64,000 nucleotides of DNA from Rahnella bruchi (GCF_003614975.1 NZ_QZWI01000001.1:434001-498000), one strand, 5' to 3'. Positions 33,002 through 42,446 are shown, counted from the first letter of the stretch. The notes: a model not told the origin generated them from the sequence alone. Numbers and translations: made by a program.

Positions 33002-34234
33002 ATGAGCCAACCTGAAGTGCAGCTCGCCCGTGACGGGGCGAACAACAGGCGCAGCAAAGCCGCACGCGCACTGATCCTGAGCGTGCTCAAGCAACTTAAA
33101 GGGGCCGGTCTGACCCTGCGGGAACCGGGCGAAGACGCCATTTTTTTTGGTGATCACACAGCACCTTTGCAGGGCGAAATCGAAGTTCAACATCTGCGCG
33201 CTTACCGCCGGGTTTTACTGGGCGGCAGCATTGCGGCGGGTGAAAGTTTTATTGACGGCGACTGGACCACGCCGAACCTGACGACGGTGTTACAACTGCT
33301 GGCGGAAAACCTGAAACTGGTGGATAAACTCGAAGCGCGTCTGAGCTGGCTCAGTACACCCGCCAATAATCTGATCCACTTTTTCCGCCGCAACAGCCCT
33401 GCTCAGGCGCGAAAAAATATCTCCGCCCATTACGATCTGGGCAACGATTTTTATCAGGGTTTTCTCGATGAGAAAATGCTCTACTCCTCCGCCTGGTATC
33501 AGGAACCGCAAATGACGCTGGAACAGGCGCAGGAAGCCAAAATGCGCCGTCTGTGTGAACAGTTGCAACTGCATGCGGGGGATCATCTGCTGGAAATCGG
33601 CACCGGCTGGGGCGCGATGGCAGAATTTGCCGCGCGCGAATACGGCTGTCAGGTGACGACGACCACTATTTCCCGCGAGCAGTACCGTTTTGCCTGCGAG
33701 CGTATTGAAAAAGCCGGGCTGAGCGACCGCGTGACCGTCTTGTGCGAGGACTACCGCTCGCTGCGCGGACAGTTCGACAAACTGGTGTCGATTGAGATGA
33801 TTGAAGCGGTGGGTAAGCGTTATCTCTCGACCTTTTTCAAACGCTGTAACGCGCTGCTTAAACCTCAGGGACGGATGGCAATTCAGGCAATTACCATTGC
33901 CGACCAGCGTTACGCGTCTTACAGCCGCAAAGTCGATTTTATCCAGCGTTATGTGTTTCCCGGTGGTTTCCTGCCCTCCATCACCGCGATGAATGACACC
34001 ATGACGCGCTGCACCAGTCTGGTGGTTCGCGATTTATTTGATATCGGATCCGACTACGCCCGCACCCTGCATGAATGGCGCGAGCGCGTGCAGCGTTACT
34101 GGAATGCACAAACCGGCGAAGGACAGGACGAGCATTTCCGCCGCCTGTGGCTGTTTTATCTGTGCTATTGCGAGGCCGGTTTCCGCGCCCGTACCATCAG
34201 CACCGTGCAACTGACTGCCGAGCGACGCGGATGA
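33002..34234 (+). CDS. Cyclopropane-fatty-acyl-phospholipid synthase family methyltransferase
   Basis: A 410-residue SAM-dependent enzyme acting on double bonds of membrane acyl chains. The N-terminal about 120 residues form the small helical lipid-binding part (LGGSIAAGESFIDGDWTTPNL). The catalytic domain follows: ISAHYDLGNDFYQGFLDEKMLYSSAWY, SAM motif LEIGTGWGAMAEFAA, VSIEMIEAVG and VDFIQRYVFPGGFLPS, ending in YLCYCEAGFRAR with the conserved catalytic-site cysteine. It could be a second CFA synthase or a UfaM-like methyltransferase for branched or furan acyl chains; the cluster context favours a dedicated modification rather than housekeeping Cfa. It overlaps the DUF2878 gene (ATGA). Confidence 0.88.
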   Translation: MSQPEVQLARDGANNRRSKAARALILSVLKQLKGAGLTLREPGEDAIFFGDHTAPLQGEIEVQHLRAYRRVLLGGSIAAGESFIDGDWTTPNLTTVLQLLAENLKLVDKLEARLSWLSTPANNLIHFFRRNSPAQARKNISAHYDLGNDFYQGFLDEKMLYSSAWYQEPQMTLEQAQEAKMRRLCEQLQLHAGDHLLEIGTGWGAMAEFAAREYGCQVTTTTISREQYRFACERIEKAGLSDRVTVLCEDYRSLRGQFDKLVSIEMIEAVGKRYLSTFFKRCNALLKPQGRMAIQAITIADQRYASYSRKVDFIQRYVFPGGFLPSITAMNDTMTRCTSLVVRDLFDIGSDYARTLHEWRERVQRYWNAQTGEGQDEHFRRLWLFYLCYCEAGFRARTISTVQLTAERRG

Positions 34235-34734
34235 CGTCCCTGCGCTTCTGGCTGCTGGCAGCAGGCTTCGACGTCTGGTGGACGCTGGCAGTCTGGGGGC
34301 GCGAACGGTTTATTCTTTTTCTGCTGATCAGCAGTTTTTTGATGCTGGCATTCACCCCGTCGCGCCGCCGCTTGTGGGTGGCCGTGGCCTGTACGCTGGG
34401 CATTATGATGGATTCCATGTGGTGCATTCTGGGTCTGTTTGAATTCACCGATTCCGCCGCCGTGCCGCCGTGGATGATGGCGCTGTGGCTGGGTTTCAGT
34501 GCCTGGTGGCTGTGGCTGCTGGGAGTTTTACGGATGAAAGTGTACTGGCTGATCCCGCTCGGTGCCGTCAGCGGCCCGTTGGCTTATTTTATCGGGATGC
34601 ATCTTGGCGCGATGCAACTTCAGGCCACCCCGTGGCATGTCTGGCCGCTGCTGGCTGCTGGCTGGGCGCTGTTTTTACCGCTGATCAGCCTGCCGGTTCT
34701 GCTCAGCCAAAATCCCCTGCGGAGAAGCAGATGA
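34231..34734 (+). CDS. DUF2878 family inner-membrane protein
   Basis: A 167-residue integral membrane protein with about five hydrophobic segments (FWLLAAGFDVWWTLAVWG, FILFLLISSFLMLAF, WVAVACTLGIMMDSMWCILG, MALWLGFSAWWLWLLGVL and the C-terminal LLAAGWALFLPLISLP). DUF2878 proteins occur almost only in this type of cluster. The function is unknown. ATG 34231 is chosen because it overlaps the previous stop and gives family length; an out-of-family extension to 34075 is rejected. It also overlaps the following gene by ATGA. Confidence 0.85.
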   Translation: MTSLRFWLLAAGFDVWWTLAVWGRERFILFLLISSFLMLAFTPSRRRLWVAVACTLGIMMDSMWCILGLFEFTDSAAVPPWMMALWLGFSAWWLWLLGVLRMKVYWLIPLGAVSGPLAYFIGMHLGAMQLQATPWHVWPLLAAGWALFLPLISLPVLLSQNPLRRSR

Positions 34735-35258
34735 AATCACTCTTAACCGCCGCGCTGATGCTGATATTTTCCTCGCCGCTATTCGCTGCTGTACCGTGGG
34801 AACACTGGAAACCCGTCGGACACGCCACGCTCAGCTGGGGGCCGTTCGAGGTTTACAACTCGCAGTTGCTGACCCCTGACGGTAAATATCAGCCCCAAAA
34901 ATGGCCGCTGGCTTTAGACATTGATTACCTGCGCAGTATTGATCGCGCGGAACTGACCAAAGCGACCGAAGAACAGTGGCAGACTCTCGGACTGCTGGCC
35001 GAGGCACAGAAAAATGGCTGGCTGGAAGCCGTTAAAGACACCTGGCCGGACGTCAGTAATGGCAGTGAAATTATTTTTGTCGCCACAGAAAAAGGCGGGC
35101 AGTTTTACAGCCGTGCGGCCAACAGCGTGATGATCAATCCGGCAGGCAAAGCATTCAGCCCGGCTTTCCGGGACGCGTTTCTGGCCATCTGGCTCTCTCC
35201 TGAAACGCAATATCCGAATTTACGCAGCAAACTGACCGGTGCCACCGCATCGGATTGA
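34731..35258 (+). CDS. Chalcone isomerase-like exported protein
   Basis: A 175-residue periplasmic protein with a signal peptide (MKSLLTAALMLIFSSPLFAA, cleavage near residue 20). The mature part has the chalcone-isomerase-like fold signature: GHATLSWGPFEVYNSQLLTPDG, LALDIDYLRSIDRAELTKATEEQW, and FSPAFRDAFLAIWLSPETQYPNL (each given in parts). Bacterial members often bind fatty acids or lack isomerase activity, so an acyl-chain binding role is likely here. The start at 34731 overlaps the DUF2878 stop. It is followed 22 bp later by the lipoprotein gene. Confidence 0.83.
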   Translation: MKSLLTAALMLIFSSPLFAAVPWEHWKPVGHATLSWGPFEVYNSQLLTPDGKYQPQKWPLALDIDYLRSIDRAELTKATEEQWQTLGLLAEAQKNGWLEAVKDTWPDVSNGSEIIFVATEKGGQFYSRAANSVMINPAGKAFSPAFRDAFLAIWLSPETQYPNLRSKLTGATASD

Positions 35259-35280
35259 CATCCCTCTGAACGGAGGTTTT

Positions 35281-35817
35281 ATGACTGTTTTCCATAAAGG
35301 TTTTTTCGCGTTACTGATGGGCTGCGTTCTGATCCTCAGCGGCTGCAAAGCCAACATTGAGGATTACGCCCAGACTCAGCCGAAACTGGATATTTTCACC
35401 TGGTTTGCCGGTGACAGTGTGGCGTACGGCATGGTGCAGGATCACAGCAATAAACAGACGCGACGTTTTACCGCGAAAATCCGTGGCGATGTGGCGGGCG
35501 ATACGCTGACGCTGCATGAAGATTTTGTCTATGACGACGGCGAGAAACAAACCCGCGTCTGGCACATCCGTAAACTCGCCGACGGCAGCTATACCGGAAC
35601 GGCGGGCGATATTATCGGTACCGCGACCGGCCATTCCGCGGGTAACGCGTTTAACTGGAAATACGTGATGGATGTGAAATCAGGCGGCAGCACCTACCGC
35701 CTGACCTTCGATGACTGGATTTATCAGCAGGACGAACAGCACCTGTTCAACGTGACCTCGCTGACAAAATTCGGCGTGGAAGTCGCGCGCGTATCGATTT
35801 TCTTTGAGAAGAAGTGA
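35281..35817 (+). CDS. DUF3833 family lipoprotein
   Basis: A 178-residue lipoprotein: signal MTVFHKGFFALLMGCVLILS followed by lipobox LSGC with the acyl-accepting cysteine near residue 22, then KANIEDYAQTQPKLDIFTWF. DUF3833 proteins show a lipocalin-like beta-rich pattern (GDTLTLHEDFVYDDGEKQTR, YRLTFDDWIYQQDEQ). The residue at +2 is Lys, so outer-membrane sorting is expected. CGGAGG lies just upstream of ATG 35281. It is the last gene of the operon; a REP-like palindrome follows. The role may be lipid binding or transfer in the envelope. Confidence 0.85.
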   Translation: MTVFHKGFFALLMGCVLILSGCKANIEDYAQTQPKLDIFTWFAGDSVAYGMVQDHSNKQTRRFTAKIRGDVAGDTLTLHEDFVYDDGEKQTRVWHIRKLADGSYTGTAGDIIGTATGHSAGNAFNWKYVMDVKSGGSTYRLTFDDWIYQQDEQHLFNVTSLTKFGVEVARVSIFFEKK

Positions 35818-35832
35818 GGCACGCTCTGTCTG

Positions 35833-35857
35833 CTCCCTCTCCTGCGAAGGGGAGGAG
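35833..35857. repeat. REP-like GC-rich palindrome (copy 3)
   Basis: CTCCCTCTCCTGCGA followed by AGGGGAGGAG: the same core as the other copies, with one mismatch in the stem. It fills the 42-bp gap between the DUF3833 gene and the convergent exporter gene. Confidence 0.6.
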
Positions 35858-35859
35858 TC

Positions 35860-36777
35860 TTAAACCTTCACTTCTTTAATCACCGATTTCTTACGCCCGA
35901 AGACAAATTTCCCCAGCGTGACCAGCAGAACTGCGCAGAGGATCACGCCTAACGCGACCCACTCGACCGGGGAAAGGGATTCACCTGCGAAGCTGATGCC
36001 CAGAAGAACGGCGACAATCGGGTTCACATAGGCATAACTGGTGGCGACGGCGGGACGCACGGTTTTCAGCAAAAACATATACGCGCTGATGGCGATCATC
36101 GAGCCAAAGACCACCAGATAGCCGAGTGCCAGAAAACCGTGCAGCGATGGCGTTGCGGTCAGATGTTCGCCGGTGACGCGGCTGGCAACCAGCAGCACCA
36201 CTCCGGCGATAATCATTTCAGCTGCACCGGCCATCAGGCCAGCTGGCAGCGGCAGACGCGAACTCCATACCGAACCGAATGCCCAGCTTAATGACGCGAG
36301 CAGAATAAGCGCCGCGCCCCACGGATTACCTTCCAGATTGCTGCCAGTGTTAAGCAACACAATCCCGAACAGGCCGATGGCGACACCGGTCCATTCCAGA
36401 CGGCTGTTAGGCATGCCCCACAGACGACTGAAGCACAGGGTAAATAGCGGAACGGTTGCGACCATTACGGCGGCAATGCCTGACGGTACCTGCATATGTT
36501 CCGCCACCGTCACCAGACCATTACCGACCGACAGCAGTAAAATGCCAACGGCACCGGCGGCCATCCACTGCTTCAGCGTGGGGACTTTATGCCCGCGCAG
36601 CAGCAAAAACGTAAACAGAATACATCCGGCGACGAAGAAACGCAGACCAGCCATCATCAGCGGTGGCCAGCTTTCCACACCGACGCGGATAACGAAATAC
36701 GTAGAACCCCAGATAAAATACAGTGCAAACAGTGCGGCAATTAATGGCAGCAAAGAACGGGTAGCGGAACCAGTCAT
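35860..36777 (-). CDS. yedA: EamA-family drug/metabolite exporter (YedA-like)
   Basis: A 305-residue inner-membrane protein with ten hydrophobic segments in two EamA repeats: FALYFIWGSTYFVIRVGVES begins the first and the WAFGSVWSSRLPLP loop begins the second. It matches E. coli YedA over its length (PPLMMAGLRFFVAGC, LGYLVVFGSMIAISAYMFLL, VNPIVAVLLG). The substrate is unknown. It is convergent with the lipid-modification operon. The gene symbol is used for the family match; the position differs from E. coli. Confidence 0.82.
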   Translation of the reverse strand: MTGSATRSLLPLIAALFALYFIWGSTYFVIRVGVESWPPLMMAGLRFFVAGCILFTFLLLRGHKVPTLKQWMAAGAVGILLLSVGNGLVTVAEHMQVPSGIAAVMVATVPLFTLCFSRLWGMPNSRLEWTGVAIGLFGIVLLNTGSNLEGNPWGAALILLASLSWAFGSVWSSRLPLPAGLMAGAAEMIIAGVVLLVASRVTGEHLTATPSLHGFLALGYLVVFGSMIAISAYMFLLKTVRPAVATSYAYVNPIVAVLLGISFAGESLSPVEWVALGVILCAVLLVTLGKFVFGRKKSVIKEVKV

Positions 36778-37001
36778 AGGAAGAACTTATTAGCGTGATA
36801 ATGAAGGCCAACAGTTAACGCTATTGGCCTGATTTCCGGCAAGTGAATCTGTGCGATCGCGTCAAAATGTTGCTAAAAAGTTTCTGCATATGACAAAAAA
36901 CTCGCCGACGGCAACGATAATGTAGTCACAGCATGAATAGTCTGTTGCAGGGGTAACGAAACGATTTATAATTCGTCGTTCAAATTTCTGAGGTATTGCA
37001 C

Positions 37002-37178
37002 ATGAATTCGCTTGGCAAAAAATTATTTATCGCGCTGTTTGGTCTGATGGCGATTGGCGCAATTGGTGGCGTGATGGTGGCCGGTTATGCGGTGGTGATT
37101 CAGGACGACGTTAAATCAGCCAGCGATAACGACGCCCCTTCCGTCGTCCCGGCACCGTCTTCTGCATCAACGAACTGA
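37002..37178 (+). CDS. Small single-pass membrane protein
   Basis: A 58-residue product starting [20 protein letters not shown], with one transmembrane helix (about residues 8-34) and a polar Pro/Ser/Ala-rich tail ending [13 protein letters not shown] lies upstream of ATG 37002; an in-frame TTG at 36996 is less likely. Its end overlaps the end of yehW on the other strand by 12 bp. I do not recognise a family. The topology (short cytosolic basic N-terminus, periplasmic tail) is typical of small envelope proteins. Confidence 0.55.
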   Translation: MNSLGKKLFIALFGLMAIGAIGGVMVAGYAVVIQDDVKSASDNDAPSVVPAPSSASTN

Positions 37179-37925
37179 TCCGTCCGCTGACCGCTGTTGC
37201 CAGCGTTGTAACCACAGGCTCCAGCGTTCAAACAGCATATCCACGCAAATCGCCAGCAGCGCAACAATCACCGCGCCCTGCAGGACGTACGCCGTATTAA
37301 AGCCACTCAGGCCGATAATAATCGGTGAACCCAGGCTTAACGTGCCGACCGACGAGGCGATCGCAGCCGTCCCGATATTGATAATCACCGACGTACGGAT
37401 GCCGGAAATAATCACCGGTGCGGCCAGCGGAACTTCCACTTTCCGCAACATCTGCCAGCGGCTCATGCCGACGCCCTGCGCAATCTCACGTGCCGACGCA
37501 GGCACTGATTCAATCCCCGCAATGGTTCCCTGCAAAATGGGCAGCAAGCCGTAAAGTACCAGCGCAATAATCGCGGGTTTCTCGCTGAATCCCATCACAG
37601 GAACGGCTACGGCCAGTACAGCGACAGGCGGGAAGGTCTGCCCCATTGCCACCAGCGTTTCAACCAGCGAGCGGAATTCTTTGCCCGCCGGACGCGTCAC
37701 ACTGACACCTGCCGCGACACCAATCACCACCGCAATCAGGCTGGAAATACCGACCAGTAACAGATGCGCTTCCACCAGCGAGGCGAAACTTTCCTGCTGA
37801 TATACCGGCCTGCTGAGCTCAGGGAACATCCAGTGAAACAGACCGCCGAGCGAGGTCATGCCGAAAATTAGCGCCAGTAGCAAAGCGAATAACCAAATCA
37901 GCGGATCTGCAAACACCCGTTTCAT
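37167..37925 (-). CDS. yehW: Osmoprotectant ABC permease YehW
   Basis: One of the two inner-membrane permeases of the OsmU/YehZYXW importer for glycine betaine and related solutes. The 252-residue product carries the BPD_transp_1 domain with EAA-type loop [32 protein letters not shown] and the family block [24 protein letters not shown] (each seen in parts). The last gene of yehZYXW, it overlaps yehX by ATGA. Low affinity in E. coli and sigma-S/osmotic control are known for the system. Confidence 0.92.
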   Translation of the reverse strand: MKRVFADPLIWLFALLLALIFGMTSLGGLFHWMFPELSRPVYQQESFASLVEAHLLLVGISSLIAVVIGVAAGVSVTRPAGKEFRSLVETLVAMGQTFPPVAVLAVAVPVMGFSEKPAIIALVLYGLLPILQGTIAGIESVPASAREIAQGVGMSRWQMLRKVEVPLAAPVIISGIRTSVIINIGTAAIASSVGTLSLGSPIIIGLSGFNTAYVLQGAVIVALLAICVDMLFERWSLWLQRWQQRSADGSVR

Positions 37926-38866
37926 GCGCCGTTCCTCTCTGTAGTCAGGTCAGCGAAATGCAATACACCGACCGGCTGGCCCTGTTCATCAATCACCGGC
38001 AATTGCTGAACCTGATGAGCGACAAATTTTGACAGTGCCTGACTCAGGCTCATGGAATCGGTCAGCGGCGGCTGGCTGCCGGAATATGCCTCGCCGCGCC
38101 GAGTCAGCGAACCCACTTCGCGCAGTGAAAGCAGACGTATCCCCATGTCGCTGCCACCGAAGAAATCGCGCACAAACGGCGTCGCCGGTTGGGTCAGCAA
38201 TTCCAGCGGTGTGCCCTGCTGCACCACTTGTCCGTCGTTAAGCAGCACGATGCGGTCAGCCAGCGCCAGTGCTTCGTCGATGTCGTGCGTCACCAGCACA
38301 ATGGTGCGGTGAGTGATTTTATGAATGCGCGCGACTTCTTCCTGCAAGGTGGCACGGGTCACCGGATCGAGCGCGCCGAACGGTTCGTCCATCAGCAACA
38401 CTTCCGGGTCTGATGCCAGCGCACGCGCCACGCCGACGCGCTGCTGTTGTCCGCCGGACAGCTGATGCGGATAACGATGGCGGAACTGTTTCGGATCCAG
38501 ATTGAGCAGTTCAAGCAACTCAGTCACACGGTCACGGATTTTTGCCTTCGGCCATTTCAGCAGCTGCGGCACGGTGGCGATGTTTTCTTCCACCGTCCAG
38601 TGCGGGAACAGGCCAATCGACTGAATGGCGTACCCCATCCGGCGGCGCAAATCCTGCGCACGGAATTTTTCTATCGGTTCACCGGCAAACAGAATCTCTC
38701 CGCGATCGTGCTCCACCAGCCGGTTGATCATTTTAAGCGTGGTGGATTTTCCCGAACCGGATGTGCCGATCAGAACCGTGAACTCGCCTTTAGCCATTTC
38801 CAGCGTGAGATCGCGCACGACCGCTTTTCCGGCAAAGTGTTTGCTAACCTGCTTGAAATGAATCAT
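37922..38866 (-). CDS. yehX: Osmoprotectant ABC ATPase YehX
   Basis: The 314-residue ATPase of the YehZYXW importer. Walker [11 protein letters not shown]-loop [16 protein letters not shown], signature [15 protein letters not shown] and Walker [17 protein letters not shown] are intact. A C-terminal CBS-type segment ([22 protein letters not shown]) may sense ionic strength or adenine nucleotides, as in OpuA-type ATPases. It overlaps yehY and yehW by 4 bp each, so the three are translationally coupled. Confidence 0.94.
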   Translation of the reverse strand: MIHFKQVSKHFAGKAVVRDLTLEMAKGEFTVLIGTSGSGKSTTLKMINRLVEHDRGEILFAGEPIEKFRAQDLRRRMGYAIQSIGLFPHWTVEENIATVPQLLKWPKAKIRDRVTELLELLNLDPKQFRHRYPHQLSGGQQQRVGVARALASDPEVLLMDEPFGALDPVTRATLQEEVARIHKITHRTIVLVTHDIDEALALADRIVLLNDGQVVQQGTPLELLTQPATPFVRDFFGGSDMGIRLLSLREVGSLTRRGEAYSGSQPPLTDSMSLSQALSKFVAHQVQQLPVIDEQGQPVGVLHFADLTTERNGA

Positions 38867-40032
38867 CTGCGTGTGGTTTCCAGAATTGATACTGCAAATT
38901 TAAAGAGACTGTCGACGACCACCGCCATCAGTACCGCCGGGATCACGCCGAGTAATACCAGATCCAGCGCACTGCTCAGCAATCCCTGGAACATGATGGC
39001 GCCCAGCCCGCCCGCACCAATCAGCGCCGCCACCATCGCCATGCCGACCGTTTGTACCGCCACAATGCGCACGCCGGTCAGGACAACCGGCAAGGCAATC
39101 GGCATCTGCACACGTAAAAAGACCTGCGCGCGGTTCATGCCCATGCCACGTGCGGATTCAATCACCGCTTCCGGCACCGATTCCAGTCCGGCAATCACAC
39201 CGCGTACCAGCGGCAGCAGCGAATAAAGCACCAGCGCGATAATTGCCGGAGCCAGTCCGATACCGCTGATGCCATGCTCCGCCAGCCACGGCAGCGATTT
39301 TGCCAGCCCGGCCAGAGGGGCAAGCAGCAGACCAAACAGCGCTATCGACGGCACGGTCTGAATAATGTTCAGCACGGATAATACCGGCCCGCGCCAGCGG
39401 GGTTTGCGGTGACACAGCAAACCGACCGGCAGGCCAATCAATACCGCAGGCACCAGCGTGCCAAACAAAATACCCAGATGCTGCCACAGCGCGTCGTTAA
39501 ACACGTCGGAACGGTTGTCGTATTCTTTGAGCAGCGAAAGTTCGGCAAGCTGACCGTACGCCAGCAGCAGCACCACCGGCACGATCATCTGCACATTAAG
39601 CAAAATGCGCAGGCTGTGATTGCGGGTAAAACGGGAAATAGCGTCGGAGGCGATCAGCAGACAAAGCGCGGCACCCGCCCAAAAACCACCGCCGAGTGAG
39701 GTACGCGCGATACTGTCTTCATCGCCCCCCGTCAGTTGTAATGCGCTGTGCCCCGCCAGCCAGACCAAGGCGGTCAGCAGGATTTCCGCCAGCAACATCA
39801 CCACTAAATGATTGCGGCCATAGAGATTGAGAAAGGCGCAGACCAGCAGCAAAACGGCAGGCAACAGCAGTAACGCAGAATAGCCATTCAGCAGGCTCGC
39901 CAGCGAAATACCTTTGCCAGACACCAGCCTGTTAGGCGCATGGCTGACGAAGGCCAGTCCGAAACCGGCCAGCAACAGCAACAAAACCAGCGTCAGCAGA
40001 ACGCGGTTTTTAACGGGTGAGTGATAAGTCAA
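38863..40032 (-). CDS. yehY: Osmoprotectant ABC permease YehY
   Basis: The larger permease (389 residues) of the importer. The N-terminal half has additional membrane helices (LLTLVLLLLLAGFGLAFVSH, LLNGYSALLLLPAVLLLVCAF), and the C-terminal half is the BPD_transp_1 domain with the loop VPEAVIESARGMGMNRAQVFLRVQMPIALPVV (in parts) and VRIVAVQTVGMAMVAALIGAGGLG. The length agrees with E. coli YehY (about 385). It lies 60 bp after the yehZ/osmF gene. Confidence 0.94.
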   Translation of the reverse strand: MTYHSPVKNRVLLTLVLLLLLAGFGLAFVSHAPNRLVSGKGISLASLLNGYSALLLLPAVLLLVCAFLNLYGRNHLVVMLLAEILLTALVWLAGHSALQLTGGDEDSIARTSLGGGFWAGAALCLLIASDAISRFTRNHSLRILLNVQMIVPVVLLLAYGQLAELSLLKEYDNRSDVFNDALWQHLGILFGTLVPAVLIGLPVGLLCHRKPRWRGPVLSVLNIIQTVPSIALFGLLLAPLAGLAKSLPWLAEHGISGIGLAPAIIALVLYSLLPLVRGVIAGLESVPEAVIESARGMGMNRAQVFLRVQMPIALPVVLTGVRIVAVQTVGMAMVAALIGAGGLGAIMFQGLLSSALDLVLLGVIPAVLMAVVVDSLFKFAVSILETTRR

Positions 40033-40092
40033 AACATTACCTGATATCAGAGAGCACGACCCAAGGGCCGTGCTCCGGGCGTCACTGCCCGG

Positions 40093-41031
40093 TTATTTTT
40101 TAACGAAACCTTTTTCCTGCAAATACTTCGCCGCCACTTTTTTCGCATCCTGACCATCAACCGCGATTTTCGCGTTCAGACCCTGCAATGTTTTGGTGTC
40201 GAGTGAAGCAAATACCGGTTTAAGCAAATCAGGAATGTTCGGATGCGCTTTCAGAGCCGCCTCGCGGATGATTGGCGCAGGCGCATAAATCGGTTGCACG
40301 CCTTTCGGATCTTCCAGCGTTTGCAGGCCAAGCGCCGCGACCGGGCCGTCTGTACCGTAGGCCATCGCCGCGTTCACATCAGAGGTTTTTTCCGCTGCCG
40401 CTTTGATGGTCACCGCCGTATCACCGCCTGCCAGCGACAGCAACTGCGCCTGATTCAGTTTGAAACCGTAGGCATTTTCAAACGCCGGTAAAGCATCCGG
40501 ACGCTCGATAAACTCTGCCGAGGCCGCCAGTTTGAACTCGCCGCCGCTGCTGATGAATTTGCCCAAATCACCCAGTGATTTCAGGTTGTGCGCACTGGCC
40601 ACGTCCTGACGCACCGCGATAGTCCAGGTATTGTTCGCCGGAGACGGATTCAGCCAGACAATTTTGTTCTGGTCGTAATCCAGCTTTTTGACTTTATCGA
40701 AACCGGCCTGCGCATTTTTCCACGCCGGATCTTTATCGTCGGAGAAGAAGAACGCGCCGTTACCGGTGTATTCCGGATAGATATCGATTTCACCGGCGGT
40801 GATCGCACCGCGCACCACTTTCGTCGTTCCCAGCTGCAATTTATTGGTGGTATGAATACCGTTGGCTTCCAGCACCTGAATAATGATGTTACCGAGCAGC
40901 GAACCTTCGGTATCAATTTTTGAGCCCACACGTACGGCATCATCAGCGGCCTGTGCGCTGAAACTTAATGCGGAAACCAGCGCCAGCGCTGCCACTGAAA
41001 ATCCCCGTACTTGCCCGGTTGTTACAGTCAT
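40093..41031 (-). CDS. osmF: Osmoprotectant-binding periplasmic protein OsmF (YehZ)
   Basis: The 312-residue binding protein of the importer, OpuAC family. A signal peptide ends after SAQA (about residue 28). Ligand-site region motifs: VRVGSKIDTEGSLLGNIIIQ, GEIDIYPEYTGNGAFF, and FKLAASAEFIERPDALPAFE. AGAGGA precedes the start at 41031. It heads the yehZYXW unit; the E. coli homologue is RpoS- and osmotically induced. I do not see an obvious promoter consensus. Confidence 0.94.
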   Translation of the reverse strand: MTVTTGQVRGFSVAALALVSALSFSAQAADDAVRVGSKIDTEGSLLGNIIIQVLEANGIHTTNKLQLGTTKVVRGAITAGEIDIYPEYTGNGAFFFSDDKDPAWKNAQAGFDKVKKLDYDQNKIVWLNPSPANNTWTIAVRQDVASAHNLKSLGDLGKFISSGGEFKLAASAEFIERPDALPAFENAYGFKLNQAQLLSLAGGDTAVTIKAAAEKTSDVNAAMAYGTDGPVAALGLQTLEDPKGVQPIYAPAPIIREAALKAHPNIPDLLKPVFASLDTKTLQGLNAKIAVDGQDAKKVAAKYLQEKGFVKK

Positions 41032-41266
41032 GTTCTATCCTCTTATCGGGTTATGTTGGTTTTTGTCGCCCGGCGACTGCTCTGTCTTTCTGCTTTCATC
41101 TGAATAAACAAGCTGCTAACAAGAATAGTCCAATTTCGCGCAGGGGAATGGATGGTGAACCATAAAAGCAGGAGGCGGTAGCAGAGTAAAATGCCGAAAT
41201 GTTCGAAGCTTATCCGCGAAATCGCGGAGACGCCGCCGTCCGTGATCCTTTTAAAAGGAGTATCAG

Positions 41267-42331
41267 ATGTCAGTTCAACATCCGCAGAGAACGCATCCCC
41301 GCGTGATCCGTGCCGCTGTCGCATGCAGCGATCACCAGCTGAAATTCGAGAAAATCAGTCTGGCCGCGCCACGACGCAATGAAGTGGGCGTGCGCATTGT
41401 TGCCTGCGGAATTTGTCACACCGATCTTGGTTTTATCTCGCCGGGCGCAGTTTTAGGCCACGAGGGTGCGGGGATTGTCGATCAGGTTGGCAGCGCGGTT
41501 AAAAACGTGAAACCGGGCGATCACGTGGCGCTGTCATTTCAGTCCTGCGGCCAGTGTGATGCCTGTTCAGCGCATCGTCCGGTAGATTGTGAGCACTTTT
41601 CTACACTCAATTTCGGCTTCTCACGTCTCGACGGCAGCAGTGCCTATCCGCAAGGAATTGACGGCCATTTCTTCGGCCAGTCGTCGTTTGCCAGTTACGC
41701 GCTGGTGACAGAACAGAATCTGGTGAAGGTCGATAAATCCCTGCCGCTGGCAACCCTCGCGCCGCTCGGCTGCGGCCTGCAAACCGGTGCGGGTACGGTA
41801 ATGAATACGCTGAAGGTGAAACAAGGCGACCGCCTGCTGGTTATCGGCACCGGCGCGGTCGGCATGGCGGCGGTGATGGCGGCGAAAATTGCCGGAGCAA
41901 AAGAGATCATCGCGCTCGACCAGCATCAGCACCGGTTAGATTTGGCGCAGGAACTGGGTGCAACCGAAGCCCTGAAAACCGGTAGGGAGCGCAATCTGCA
42001 AGGTCAGCTCGATTACGTCATCGACACGGCGGGCGTTTCATCACTGGATAAACTCGGGCAGGACGCGCTAAAAGACGGCGGCGTAATGGTCCGCCTGACC
42101 GGTGCGGGCGGCGCAACGCTCCCGCGTCGGCGAAAAATCCTCAGTGTTATCCAGGGTGATTCGGTGGCGCAGGAATTCATCCCAAAAATGATTTCGTTGT
42201 GGCAGTCAGGCAGTTTTCCCTTTGACCGGTTGCTGCATTTTTACGACTTTGAAGAGATTAATCAGGCCATTGAAGATACCCGCAGCGGCAAGGTGATCAA
42301 GGCTGTTTTATGCTGGCCGCAGGCATCTTAG
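41267..42331 (+). CDS. Zinc-dependent alcohol dehydrogenase, benzyl-alcohol dehydrogenase type
   Basis: A 354-residue medium-chain dehydrogenase. Catalytic zinc ligands: Cys in VACGICHTDLGF and His/Glu in VLGHEGAGIVDQVG. The structural-zinc cysteines are all present in SCGQCDACSAHRPVDCEHF. The Rossmann motif is VIGTGAVGMAAVMAA with Asp in IALDQHQHRL, favouring NAD. The similarity to XylB/aryl-alcohol dehydrogenases suggests aromatic or allylic alcohols. AAAGGAG lies upstream. The MFS gene starts about 115 bp later and could import or export the substrate. Confidence 0.87.
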   Translation: MSVQHPQRTHPRVIRAAVACSDHQLKFEKISLAAPRRNEVGVRIVACGICHTDLGFISPGAVLGHEGAGIVDQVGSAVKNVKPGDHVALSFQSCGQCDACSAHRPVDCEHFSTLNFGFSRLDGSSAYPQGIDGHFFGQSSFASYALVTEQNLVKVDKSLPLATLAPLGCGLQTGAGTVMNTLKVKQGDRLLVIGTGAVGMAAVMAAKIAGAKEIIALDQHQHRLDLAQELGATEALKTGRERNLQGQLDYVIDTAGVSSLDKLGQDALKDGGVMVRLTGAGGATLPRRRKILSVIQGDSVAQEFIPKMISLWQSGSFPFDRLLHFYDFEEINQAIEDTRSGKVIKAVLCWPQAS

Positions 42332-42386
42332 ATCACTTTGTTTTAACTTATAGCCATTTGTTTTTACTCAACCTCTAATCAGGACT

Positions 42387-42402
42387 TGTGACGGGCATCA
42401 CC
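42387..42402. promoter_or_regulatory. CRP-like site upstream of the MFS gene
   Basis: TGTGA-CGGGCA-TCACC matches nine of ten positions of the CRP core TGTGA-N6-TCACA. It is centred about 52 bp upstream of ATG 42447. This also argues against the upstream ATG at 42411, which would leave little room for a promoter. Confidence 0.55.
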
Positions 42403-42446
42403 TCGCCTCTATGCTGGTTTTTTTGTCAAAAAGCGTAAACACAACA

